DNA of 50,490 nt from JBEIGE01 sp040382055. Its GTDB lineage: Bacteria > Pseudomonadota > Gammaproteobacteria > Burkholderiales > Burkholderiaceae_C. The stretch lies in the NCBI GenBank assembly GCA_040382055.1, contig JBEIGE010000020.1, positions 1-50,490 on the forward strand, read 5' to 3'. The number at the start of each line of letters is the position of its first letter. The stretch's first letter is position 1. This document shows positions 31,463-39,739 of this stretch, piece after piece. Under the pieces are notes generated by a model, which saw only the letters and a program-made list of their open reading frames with translations, did not search any database and was not told where the DNA came from. A program made the position numbers and the translations under genes.

Positions 31463-33331
31463 GTGAATTTCTTGCATTTATTCAACCGCGTCAAAGCAGC
31501 CAGCTATCAACGCTGCATTGGCTCATTGCGTCGTAGCGTCCTGGCTACCTCTTTCATCATGGTTAGCGCCTCGGCCCAGGCACCCCTGGATGTGCGCATA
31601 GCCCTCATCATTGGCAACTCCGCTTACCCCGGCTCCCCCCTGCTTAACCCAGCCAATGACGCCAGGGAGATGAGCCAGATTCTTCGTCAACTCGGGTTTC
31701 AGGTGCTGGAGCTGCGCGATGGCAATAAATCCCAGATGCTGGATTCCATCAGCAAAATGACGCTGGCACTGAAGAACAAGCAAGGCATAGGAATGTTGTA
31801 TTACGCAGGCCATGGTCTTCAGCTTGACTGGCAAAACTACATGGTTCCTGTAGATGCCGATCTGCTCAAAGCCGATGATGTGCCCAAGCAGACGGTGGGT
31901 CTTAATGCAGTGATGGAAGCATTCAAGCTCTCTGGTAGCCGCATGAACATTTTGGTACTCGATGCCTGTCGGGACAACCCTTTCGCTGGCGGCACGTCTT
32001 CAGGCAAGGGCTTGGCCCAGCTCGATGCCCCGCCCAGCACGTTTTTAGCCTATGCCACAGCCCCGGGCAATGTGGCCGAGGATGGTGATAGCTCCAGTGG
32101 CAATGGGCTCTATACACAATTCTTGTTACAGGAGCTGCAAAAACCTACGGCCAAGATTGAAGATGTCTTCAAACGGGTTCGCTTGCAGGTTCGTCGGCAA
32201 AGCCAAGGTCGGCAGATTCCCTGGGAATCAACCTCGCTCGAAGATGATTTCATGTTCAATGATGGTGCCAAGTACACCTTGACCAACGAATATCTGGAGC
32301 GGGTCACCCAAGCGGCACTCAAGCGCGAGCGAGACCGGCTTGCTGCTGAAGCCCGGCGGCTGCAACAACAACGAGAAGCGGCTGAGTTAGCGCTCAAGGA
32401 GGCCCAAGCGCAACAAAACCAGCAAAAGTTGCAAGAGGCGCAACGTGCGCAAGATCAAGCCCAGGAGCGCGAGCGGCTGATCGCGACCCAACGACAACAA
32501 GAGCTGGCAAGGGAACAGGCTGAACTGGCCCGGATCAAGGAAATCGAACGGGTTTCAGCACTGACCCAAAGCAACACCCAAAAGCGTTTAACCAAGGAAC
32601 AACAGCAAGAGCTTGAGTTTCAGGAGATAAAAGCTGCATGGGCAAAAATCAAGGACAGCAAGATAGCCGATGACTTCTATGGCTTTCTTGAGCGTTTCCC
32701 AAATGGGGGCGATTTGACTGAAGCAGCGCAGTACCGGCTCAACCAGCTTGCCAAGCCGATGATTCAGGCATCCCTAGGCAAAGGGCAAAATGCAAGTTTG
32801 TCATTTACTGGGGAGCGATTAAGGGTTGGGGATTTCTTTAAATATCAAACCAGCGATCTACTCACAAAAATCCCAGCTGAGCCTTTTGTAAGACAAGTCA
32901 CTGCGATTGAAGGTGATATCGTCATGGTAAACAACGGTGAAATTCAAGTCTCACGTTTAAGTGCAATCATAAAAAACCCTACCTTCGGAAGTCACGACCC
33001 TCCTTTTGCAGCGCTGCCTGTTGAATTCCAGGTCGGGAAAACCTGGGAATCTCGAACTAACCAAACCGCCCCAAATGGACGGGTGCAACAACTTCAGCTA
33101 AAGGCGCGTGTCTTAGGAGTGGAGTCCATCACGGTGCCCGCAGGCACCTTTCAGGTCTATGTTGTTGAAATACATAGTGTGATTGGAAATGGTGGAAGTA
33201 GTCAGGTCAAAGTATGGATTGATCCGCGATATGGTTTTCCGATCAAACGTGAAGAAATGGCCAAGTTCAATGGCCGTTTGGCCAGGACTGATCGTTGGGA
33301 GCTTGCAGAACTCAGAGCGCCTCGGGAGTAA
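31463..33331 (+). CDS. Exported caspase-like (C14) peptidase
   Basis: A 622-residue protein. A long N-terminal signal (to about residue 40, SASAQA) precedes a caspase p20-like domain starting RIALIIGNSAYPGSPLLNP. The catalytic dyad is present: His117 in YYAGHG and Cys169 in LDACRDNP. A coiled coil rich in Gln, Glu and Arg spans about 285-385, and a beta-rich C-terminal domain (about 435-615) holds VPAGTFQVYVVE. Bacterial periplasmic caspase homologues of this shape are common in Burkholderiales, but their substrates are mostly unknown. It is monocistronic and diverges from the secreted-protein/zinc-ribbon operon. Confidence 0.88.
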   Translation: MNFLHLFNRVKAASYQRCIGSLRRSVLATSFIMVSASAQAPLDVRIALIIGNSAYPGSPLLNPANDAREMSQILRQLGFQVLELRDGNKSQMLDSISKMTLALKNKQGIGMLYYAGHGLQLDWQNYMVPVDADLLKADDVPKQTVGLNAVMEAFKLSGSRMNILVLDACRDNPFAGGTSSGKGLAQLDAPPSTFLAYATAPGNVAEDGDSSSGNGLYTQFLLQELQKPTAKIEDVFKRVRLQVRRQSQGRQIPWESTSLEDDFMFNDGAKYTLTNEYLERVTQAALKRERDRLAAEARRLQQQREAAELALKEAQAQQNQQKLQEAQRAQDQAQERERLIATQRQQELAREQAELARIKEIERVSALTQSNTQKRLTKEQQQELEFQEIKAAWAKIKDSKIADDFYGFLERFPNGGDLTEAAQYRLNQLAKPMIQASLGKGQNASLSFTGERLRVGDFFKYQTSDLLTKIPAEPFVRQVTAIEGDIVMVNNGEIQVSRLSAIIKNPTFGSHDPPFAALPVEFQVGKTWESRTNQTAPNGRVQQLQLKARVLGVESITVPAGTFQVYVVEIHSVIGNGGSSQVKVWIDPRYGFPIKREEMAKFNGRLARTDRWELAELRAPRE

Positions 33332-33412
33332 AGCAGTCTCATCTATCAAGCTAATGCATCAAGACTCCAGTCCGAAGTTCAAAACGCTCAAATCAGGTCA
33401 CCGCCTTGCCTT

Positions 33413-34300
33413 CTACAAAAGGGGTGGCAGTGCATCTGCCAGAAAATCAAAGACCTGGCGGATACGCGGATTGGTGCGGATCTCCCGGTGCACCGCCAAC
33501 CACATGGGCAGGGGCGCCACTTTGATTTGTTTGGCCAGAACCCTTACGACATCGGCATCAGTCCGGGCCAGGTAATCTGCCAAAAAGCCGATGCCCAGCC
33601 CGTTGCGCACGGCTTGCCATTGCACCATAAAGTCGTCGCTGCGCAGGGCAAAAACGTCCCGGGTGACGGGGTAGCCCATGGCTGCAAAGCCCTGAAGGAT
33701 GGACGAATCGGTGTCGCTGCCAATCAGGTCATGCTGCAGCAGGTCCATGGGTGAGCGCAACTGAGCCCGGCGAACCAGGTAGTTTTTGTGGGCGTAAGCG
33801 CCTAGCCCTACTTCACCTATTTTTTTCGCAACCAGCGAGCCTTGTTGCGGGCGGACCATGCGCAGGGCAATGTCGGCCTCGCGGCGCAACAGGTTGCTCA
33901 AGGCGTTGCTGGATACCACTTCGACCTGAATATCGGGCAGGCTAAGTCGCAATCGGGCCAGCACAGGCGGCAGCAGTTGCACCGCCACCGGCACACTGGC
34001 CGTGATGCGCACCGTCCCGGTGCTTTGAGTTTTTATACCTTGCAAGGTGCGTGTGAGTTGCAAAGCACCCGCTTCCATGTCACGCGCAGCCTGGGCCACC
34101 TGCAAGGCGATGGCGGTCGGCACCAGGCCGCGGCCGGTGCGTTCAAACAGCACCACGCCGAGCTGACTTTCGAGTTCGGTCATGTGCCGCCCCAAGGTCG
34201 GCTGGCTGTGATTGAGCGCACGCGCCGCACCCAACAGGCTGCCATGGGAGAGCACCGCCAGGAATGAGCGCAGCAGATTCCAGTCCAGTGTGTTGATCAT
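33413..34300 (-). CDS. LysR-family transcriptional regulator
   Basis: A 295-residue LysR regulator. The N-terminal winged helix-turn-helix is LLRSFLAVLSHGSLLGAARA followed by LNHSQPTLGRHMTELESQLG at about residues 9-48. The C-terminal effector-binding domain follows from about 90. It is divergent from the Acg-type flavoprotein gene across a 103-base region with two inverted repeats, the usual LysR arrangement, so that gene is the likely target. It is convergent with the caspase-like gene, with 81 bases between the stops. The effector is unknown. Confidence 0.93.
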   Translation of the reverse strand: MINTLDWNLLRSFLAVLSHGSLLGAARALNHSQPTLGRHMTELESQLGVVLFERTGRGLVPTAIALQVAQAARDMEAGALQLTRTLQGIKTQSTGTVRITASVPVAVQLLPPVLARLRLSLPDIQVEVVSSNALSNLLRREADIALRMVRPQQGSLVAKKIGEVGLGAYAHKNYLVRRAQLRSPMDLLQHDLIGSDTDSSILQGFAAMGYPVTRDVFALRSDDFMVQWQAVRNGLGIGFLADYLARTDADVVRVLAKQIKVAPLPMWLAVHREIRTNPRIRQVFDFLADALPPLL

Positions 34301-34313
34301 TTAGGTATTCAAT

Positions 34314-34373
34314 ATTGCAAGTCAGCTATAAAAGTATATGCAATTGTGTAAATCGAATTTTATTCTCACAATT
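34314..34373. promoter_or_regulatory. Candidate LysR operator region
   Basis: Two interleaved perfect inverted repeats lie between the divergent LysR and flavoprotein genes: attgca (34314-34319) with tgcaat (34339-34344), and aattgtg (34342-34348) with cacaatt (34367-34373). The second repeat lies about 30-60 bases before the flavoprotein start codon. Their placement suits a LysR recognition and activation site pair. Confidence 0.4.
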
Positions 34374-34403
34374 CACACCATCAAATTTCAAAAGGAGTGA
34401 GAA

Positions 34404-35618
34404 ATGAAAGATGTTGACCAAATCAATGCGCAAGGTTCCACCATGCAGCGTCGTCAATTCATTCGTATCGCTGGTGGGGGCTTTGTCTCCGCCGCTGTGC
34501 TGGGCAGCACCACACTGTCGGGTTGCTCCAGTGATCTGCCAAATGCAGCCATAGCTGCTTGGCAAGCCCCCGCATTGGCCGAGCAAGCCGATGTGCGCCG
34601 CTGGCTGGTCAGCCATGCGCTTTTGGCACCGCATTCCCACAATTTGCAGTCCTGGCTGGTGGACCTGAAGGTGCCCGGTGAGATTACTTTGTATCTGGAT
34701 CAGAGCCCCGGACGCTTGCTGCCAGAGACCGACCCCTGGTCACGCCAGATGATGATGAGCCAGGGTACTTTTCTGGAGTTGCTCGATTTGGCCGCCAGGC
34801 AAAAAGGCTTGCGCGCCGACATCGAGCTGTTTCCCCAAGGTGAGTTTGAATCCCGCACGGTGGACGCCCGGCCCACGGCCCGCGTCAAGCTCAGCCCGGA
34901 CGCCTCGGTTCAGAAAGACCCCTTGTTTGAACAAATTTTCAAACGCCGCACCAATCGCGAAGCCTTTTTGCCCAAGGAGCCTGCTGCCGATGACTTGAAG
35001 GCCATTATCCAGAGTGTCTCCATGCCAGGTATGCGTCTGGGCTTTGTCGGCAACGCACAAGCACAGCAACTGGCGCAACACCGCGCTATAGCCACAGAAG
35101 CCTGGCGGATTGAGTTGACCACGCCACGAACGGTCATGGAATCCATGAAGGTGTTGCGGGTTGGCCCGTCAGAAATTTCCCAGCATCGGGACGGCATTTC
35201 CCTCAATGCGCCCATGGTGCGGGTGCTGGCCGCAGTAGGTCTGTTTGACAGAAGCAAGGCCCCTGGGCCCGGTGACAGCGCAACCACTACGCAGATCAAG
35301 GACTTCAATGAAAAAATTGCCAGCACCCCAGCATTTTTCTGGATGGTGAGCGAAGGCAATGCCCGCAAAACACAGATCAGCGCCGGGCGCGCCTATGTGC
35401 GAGCACAACTCGCCGCCACAGCGCAGGGCTTGTCCATGCAGCCCATCTCGCAGGCTTTGCAGGAATACCCCGAGCAAGCCAAGCCTTATGCAGATATCCA
35501 TGCGCTGGTGGGTGCAAACCCTGCTAGTGCCACGGTGCAGATGTGGACCAGGCTAGGCTATGCGCCTGCCATCGGGCCTTCACCCAGAAGAGGGCTTGCG
35601 GCGCATATTCTGGTTTGA
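34404..35618 (+). CDS. Acg-type FMN-binding nitroreductase-fold protein, Tat/lipoprotein signal
   Basis: A 404-residue protein related to the Acg (Rv2032) branch of nitroreductase-fold flavoproteins. Supporting motifs are KRRTNREAF near 175-183, LLAPHSHNLQSW near 73-84 and a C-terminal GLSMQPISQALQ. The N terminus contains MQRRQFIRIAGG (Tat-like twin Arg) followed by LSGCSS, a lipobox, so it may be an exported lipoprotein. AAAGGAGTGAG lies just before ATG 34404, which decides for this start over the in-frame ATG at 34443. It diverges from the LysR gene. Acg proteins in mycobacteria sequester or use flavin; the role here is unknown. Confidence 0.8.
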   Translation: MKDVDQINAQGSTMQRRQFIRIAGGGFVSAAVLGSTTLSGCSSDLPNAAIAAWQAPALAEQADVRRWLVSHALLAPHSHNLQSWLVDLKVPGEITLYLDQSPGRLLPETDPWSRQMMMSQGTFLELLDLAARQKGLRADIELFPQGEFESRTVDARPTARVKLSPDASVQKDPLFEQIFKRRTNREAFLPKEPAADDLKAIIQSVSMPGMRLGFVGNAQAQQLAQHRAIATEAWRIELTTPRTVMESMKVLRVGPSEISQHRDGISLNAPMVRVLAAVGLFDRSKAPGPGDSATTTQIKDFNEKIASTPAFFWMVSEGNARKTQISAGRAYVRAQLAATAQGLSMQPISQALQEYPEQAKPYADIHALVGANPASATVQMWTRLGYAPAIGPSPRRGLAAHILV

Positions 35619-35676
35619 GGTAGTCACACAGGAGGGACACCTTCTTGACACGGTTGCGATTTGCCGTTGAGTGTGC

Positions 35677-35706
35677 TGTACGTCTTCGCTAGGCGCAAAA
35701 CGTACA
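35677..35706. repeat. Inverted repeat between convergent flavoprotein and TRAP genes
   Basis: Bases 35677-35683 (tgtacgt) and 35700-35706 (acgtaca) are perfect inverted copies with a 16-base spacer. It sits in the convergent gap and could be a factor-assisted terminator, but there is no T run on either side. Confidence 0.3.
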
Positions 35707-35722
35707 GGGGGCTTTCGCGGTT

Positions 35723-37525
35723 TCAACGAAGCAGCTTGGGCAGACCAGTCGCCAGGGGTGGCACCAGAGCAATGAGCAAGGTGCCTGCAAAAATGGCCCC
35801 CATCGCTGGCAGGACGGATCGGGCGACGTTGGCAATCGACTTTTTGAACATGGCTGAGGCGAAGTAGATATTCATGCCAGCGGGGGGGCAAAGGAACCCC
35901 ACCTCCATGGCCGCCAGAAAAATAATGCCGAAATGGATAGGGTCTATGCCATAGGCCTTGGCCAGAGGAAGCAGCAGCGGCACCAGCACCACAAGGGCCG
36001 CATAGATTTCCATCAATGCCGCAGCGAAGAACAGAAAGACGCACAGCACAATCAAGAACACATAACGGTTAGGAATAACACTTTGAACCCATTCGACGGC
36101 ACGATCGGGGATGCCGGCGTCAATCATGAAATTGGTGAGCGCCAGCGCCATACCCAGGATCAACATCACGCCACCGATGATCTGGGCACAATCGCTGAAG
36201 GTACGCGCAAGGGTTTTAAGACCCAGTTCACGGTGCACCAGGGCTTGTGTGACCAAGGCGTAAGCCGCTGTCAGGGCTGCGCTCTCCATGGGTGTTGCCA
36301 GCCCGCTGAGCAGGCTGCCCAAAGCAACAAAGGGTGTGGCCAATTCCCATTTGGCCGCCCAAGCCGAGGCCAAGGCGCCGTGAAAGTCCGGCGGGGCTGC
36401 CAGCGGCGCCTGTTTGTCGCGGCGCAAGAAGCCCCCAAGCATCAACAGACACAGCACCATCAGGACAGCCGGGACAAGTCCCGCCAGGAACATGTCGGTG
36501 ATCGGCACTCTGGCGATCACAGCATACAAAATCAAGGGCACCGAGGGGGCCAGGAGCACGCCCAATGCACTGGCGCTTGTGACCAGACCAATGCCGCGCT
36601 GCTCGGGATAACCCGCCTTCATCAACAGTGGCAGCAAGAGCCCACCGAGTGCCAGTATGGTGACGCCACTGCCGCCAGTAAAGGCGGTGAATGTCGAGCA
36701 AAGCACCGCCGCGGCGATCACGCTGCCGCGCACGCCACCACCAAACACCGCCACAAAGAGCATGCTTAAGCGTTGGGCCGCACCGCTGCGCGCCAGCAGC
36801 AGACCTGCCAAGGTATACAGAGGCAAGGCCGGCAACGACGCATTGACGGTTATCTGGTAGTGGCTGAGCGAGACAGACGCAAGCGGCAGTCCATCACCGG
36901 CAAAAAGCAACAGCGACAGCCCCCCCAGAACTGCAAACACGGGCGCACCGGCAATCAGCATGGCTGCAAGCACGACAAAGCCTGGGGCCAGTGCGAAGGC
37001 AGTTCCATCCACGTGTGCGCCCAAGACCCAACCCGCCAGCGGCAGGATCACGGCAAGCGGCCAACGCAAGAAGCCATGGGGACTGCATCGCGAGCCCAGC
37101 CGAAAGCCCAGCAGCATGAAGCCCAGCGGCATGCTGGCTTGTACCCACCATATCGGAACGCCGTAGGCCAGGGCCTGTGGTGCTGCCATTTCGGTAGCAA
37201 CAAAGCGCCAACTCGCCAGCGCCAGCAGCCCTGAAAGCAGGCTGCTGGCAGCTTGCATCAGGCCTTTTACCAGGGCTTGTGTGGGTTCGCTGCCTAACTG
37301 CCCAAGACTCGAGCCCAGCGAAGTCAAGTGCCCGTAACGCTCGGCCGCTACAGCGCCGAACATGGTCATGATCAGCCCCAGGTGCTGGACCAATACTGAG
37401 GCATTCTCAACCCCGGTTCCGGTACTTGCGCGCAGCACAATTTCCAGCACCGGGACCAGCACCATCAGCGCCAGTGCCAGTCCTGACAGCACCTCGTCGA
37501 AGCGCCCCCAGCGAGCGAGTTGCAT
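35723..37525 (-). CDS. Fused TRAP transporter membrane protein DctQ-DctM
   Basis: A 600-residue protein joining the small (DctQ-like, about residues 1-150) and large (DctM, about 170-600) membrane subunits of a TRAP transporter. The DctM part shows AGAPVFAVLGGLSLLLF, GSSGVTILA-like GGSGVTILALGGLLLP and the conserved EVGFLCPPAGMN loop. The start ATG (37525) shares its A with the TGA stop of the dctP gene (TGATG), so translation is coupled. TRAP systems take up organic acids using an ion gradient. The operon order is TatT, DctP, DctQM. The substrate is unknown; the T-component suggests a dedicated subfamily. Confidence 0.92.
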   Translation of the reverse strand: MQLARWGRFDEVLSGLALALMVLVPVLEIVLRASTGTGVENASVLVQHLGLIMTMFGAVAAERYGHLTSLGSSLGQLGSEPTQALVKGLMQAASSLLSGLLALASWRFVATEMAAPQALAYGVPIWWVQASMPLGFMLLGFRLGSRCSPHGFLRWPLAVILPLAGWVLGAHVDGTAFALAPGFVVLAAMLIAGAPVFAVLGGLSLLLFAGDGLPLASVSLSHYQITVNASLPALPLYTLAGLLLARSGAAQRLSMLFVAVFGGGVRGSVIAAAVLCSTFTAFTGGSGVTILALGGLLLPLLMKAGYPEQRGIGLVTSASALGVLLAPSVPLILYAVIARVPITDMFLAGLVPAVLMVLCLLMLGGFLRRDKQAPLAAPPDFHGALASAWAAKWELATPFVALGSLLSGLATPMESAALTAAYALVTQALVHRELGLKTLARTFSDCAQIIGGVMLILGMALALTNFMIDAGIPDRAVEWVQSVIPNRYVFLIVLCVFLFFAAALMEIYAALVVLVPLLLPLAKAYGIDPIHFGIIFLAAMEVGFLCPPAGMNIYFASAMFKKSIANVARSVLPAMGAIFAGTLLIALVPPLATGLPKLLR

Positions 37526-38535
37526 CAACGCTTACCTGCCCGGTAGGCTCGCAGGTGCACAAAGACTTCATCGAAAGTTTCGGCCGGCACCATGGCGCCA
37601 CGAATACGCGGATAGAGTTGTTCTGCCAGCGTATTCCATTCGCGCATCTGCGCCTCACTGGGGCGATTGACGGTCAGACCGCGCTTTTGCATCGCGGCGA
37701 CTGCCTCATCGACCTCCTTGCGCGCTTGCGAGCGCATGGCGATACCGGCTTTTTCCCCGGCCTTGCGCAAGGCCTCCTGGGCGGCGGGTGACATGTTGTC
37801 CCACGCTTTTTGCGTCACAATCAGCGCCCCGACAATCGGCGCCCAGTTGATATCGAGCATATGTTTGGCCGTGCCGTAGACCTGACTGGCCAGCGCAAAA
37901 TAGGGTGTCGACGGCAACACGTCAATCATGCCGGTCTGAATGGCGGCCAGCGCATCTCCTGTTTCCAGGGCAATTGGCGTATAGCCCAGGCTCTTCATGA
38001 TGGCCTGTTGCTCAGGTTCACTGCCCCAGGCGAAAAATTTACGGCTCCTGAAATCGTTGGGGCTGAACGCGGCCTCTTTGCTGAAAAAACGTACCCAACC
38101 GGCATCACCCCAGCCGATGACCACGAAACCTTTGTCCTGAAAGCGCTTTTCCATGCCGATGCGCATCTTGTCCCGGACATAGTCGATTTCCTCCCAGTTT
38201 CGAAACAGCAAAGGGAGATTTTGCAGAGCAGCAATGCTGGGCTCGATGTCTCGCAAGCCCACCACAGAGATCAGTGCGCCCTGGAGCTGGCCGATGCGCA
38301 TGCGGCGCACAATTTCGGCCTCACCGCCCTGGCTGCCGTCGGTAAACACCGTGAAGCGCGCGTTAGTTCCTTGGGCCGTGCGCCAAGCCTCCCCCATCTC
38401 CAGCAGCGACTGGTGGTAGAGCGAATTTTTAGGTACAACGCTGGCAACCCGAAGCTGTATCGCTTGCGCCAGGGCGCTGACGGGTAACAAGAGGCTTGCC
38501 AAAAGGGCCAGGAGAAGGCGGCGGGGAGTTAGCAT
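37525..38535 (-). CDS. TRAP transporter periplasmic binding protein DctP
   Basis: A 336-residue binding protein with a signal peptide (MLTPRRLLLALLASLLLPVSALA). The DctP pattern is seen in IQLRVASVVPKNSLYHQSL, DGSQGGEAEIVRRMRIGQLQG and GYTPIALETGDALAAIQTGMID, the last being the strand-helix near the carboxylate-binding arginine. It captures the ligand in the periplasm and delivers it to the fused DctQM. It begins two bases after the TatT stop codon and overlaps the dctQM start by one base. The ligand is probably an organic acid; which one is unknown. Confidence 0.92.
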   Translation of the reverse strand: MLTPRRLLLALLASLLLPVSALAQAIQLRVASVVPKNSLYHQSLLEMGEAWRTAQGTNARFTVFTDGSQGGEAEIVRRMRIGQLQGALISVVGLRDIEPSIAALQNLPLLFRNWEEIDYVRDKMRIGMEKRFQDKGFVVIGWGDAGWVRFFSKEAAFSPNDFRSRKFFAWGSEPEQQAIMKSLGYTPIALETGDALAAIQTGMIDVLPSTPYFALASQVYGTAKHMLDINWAPIVGALIVTQKAWDNMSPAAQEALRKAGEKAGIAMRSQARKEVDEAVAAMQKRGLTVNRPSEAQMREWNTLAEQLYPRIRGAMVPAETFDEVFVHLRAYRAGKR

Positions 38536-38537
38536 GG

Positions 38538-39410
38538 TTAGAACCGATCGTCAATCGTGAGGAGCAGCCACTGCGCGCGTTCGCGCATGACTTCGTTGGC
38601 CAGGTTTCGGTGTGTTTGCGCCACTTGCAGCGCCTGCTGCAGCAAGGCTTCAAAGCGTGGACGGTCGCCAGCGGGCAGCGCCAGGGCTTCTGCCTGCGCA
38701 ACAAAGACCCCAGCACTTCGCCCAGCGCCAGCTTGAACGGATCTGGCAAAGTAGGCGGCGGCCTTTTCGGTGCTACCGCCTGGCCGGGATGCCTCCAGTG
38801 TGCCGAGCATGGCGGCGAGTGCACCTTCGTCATGCGAAGGTGCCAATGCATCTGCGGCTTGTGCCAGTCTGAGGACCTGGGGCAGGTCGGCCACCCGTTC
38901 AGGCTGGTCCTTGCTCAGCGAAATCGAAGCAGCCCATGCTGCAGCTGTCCAATAGGCCAAACCCACTTGCTCGGTGCGAAGCGGCACGGCACCCTCGCCC
39001 GCCAGAGCCACCAACAAACCCGGTTGCTGCAAAGTCAGGGCCCGCAAGCCGTGCTGTTTGGCACGTTCGTAAAGGCGTGCAGCGCGCTGGCGTTGTTTCT
39101 GGGCAGCCTTGACATCTTGTGTTTCGAGCTTTTCCGCTTCGAACGCCACGAAAGCATAGGCGTATTGGGTAAAGCCGCTGCTGACCGAAGTGGCCAGGGC
39201 CGTGTGCGCTGGTGTGCGCTCGAGCACGGACTCGGACAATTTCAGATAGAAGGCGCTTGCCTCGCGCGCCAGTTGAAGGTCTTCTTCGCTGGACTGGGTC
39301 TGATTTGCGAGTGCATCGGCCATTGCCCGCGTGACAAGACTTTGGGTTGAACAGGATGACAACAACACGCAGGAAACAAGTGCAAATACTGACAAAAAGT
39401 ACATACGCAT
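38538..39410 (-). CDS. TatT-type TRAP-associated lipoprotein (T-component)
   Basis: A 290-residue lipoprotein with signal MRMYFLSVFALVSCVLLSSC (lipobox LSSC). The mature part is all-helical, with repeats of TPR-like helices (for example KAAQKQRQRAARLYERAKQHG). This matches the TRAP-associated T-component family described from Treponema (TatT), which forms a trimer and binds the DctP partner. Its position directly before dctP supports this. It probably helps load ligand in the periplasm. No ribosome binding site is obvious at either of the two nearby ATG codons. Confidence 0.8.
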   Translation of the reverse strand: MRMYFLSVFALVSCVLLSSCSTQSLVTRAMADALANQTQSSEEDLQLAREASAFYLKLSESVLERTPAHTALATSVSSGFTQYAYAFVAFEAEKLETQDVKAAQKQRQRAARLYERAKQHGLRALTLQQPGLLVALAGEGAVPLRTEQVGLAYWTAAAWAASISLSKDQPERVADLPQVLRLAQAADALAPSHDEGALAAMLGTLEASRPGGSTEKAAAYFARSVQAGAGRSAGVFVAQAEALALPAGDRPRFEALLQQALQVAQTHRNLANEVMRERAQWLLLTIDDRF

Positions 39411-39739
39411 GGCAATAAGTATGGCATGTCATCAGTCTGAAAAATGCCTGCTTTGCCCACTGTTGTCGAATGCACAAATACGGGTCCTGTCTGCAAGAAA
39501 TATGCAAAAACCCGGCCCATGTCACGAAAAAGAAATACGGGCGATGTAGGTGAATCAAGTCCCATTGATACGCTGGATTCTGCGCTCGGACCCGTTCATT
39601 GCTTTAAGGGATGGACTGGCCCCAGGTAAATAGGTTTGGCCAGCAGTCAAATTGCTATTTTATTTATAGCTATAAACCCATAATGCCATTGGGCTTTTGG
39701 TCAATTTCAAGCATATTCACGCGCTGTCGCTCCCGGCCA
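39411..39739. other. 329-base intergenic region
   Basis: It separates xdhC from the TRAP operon on the same strand and should hold the TRAP operon promoter. A perfect 14-base palindrome lies at 39663-39676 within a T/A-rich stretch that may be a dispersed repeat. A 36-codon frame at 39520 was seen but has no ribosome binding site. Confidence 0.5.
39663..39676. repeat. 14-base A/T palindrome, possible dispersed repeat element
   Basis: The sequence tttatagctataaa is a perfect palindrome. Its flanks (ctattttat before, cccataatgcc after) resemble a short intergenic element that I recall as common in Comamonadaceae genomes. Only this copy was noticed in the window, so this is weak. Confidence 0.3.

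Noticed and set aside
35933..36769. Plus-strand frame of 278 codons opposite dctQM
   Set aside because: Very Gln/His/Arg-rich with no recognisable domain, opposite a hydrophobic membrane-protein gene; a typical antisense artefact.
39520..39629. Short plus-strand frame starting MSRKRNTGDVGE
   Set aside because: No ribosome binding site, no family resemblance, and it lies in the upstream region of the TRAP operon.
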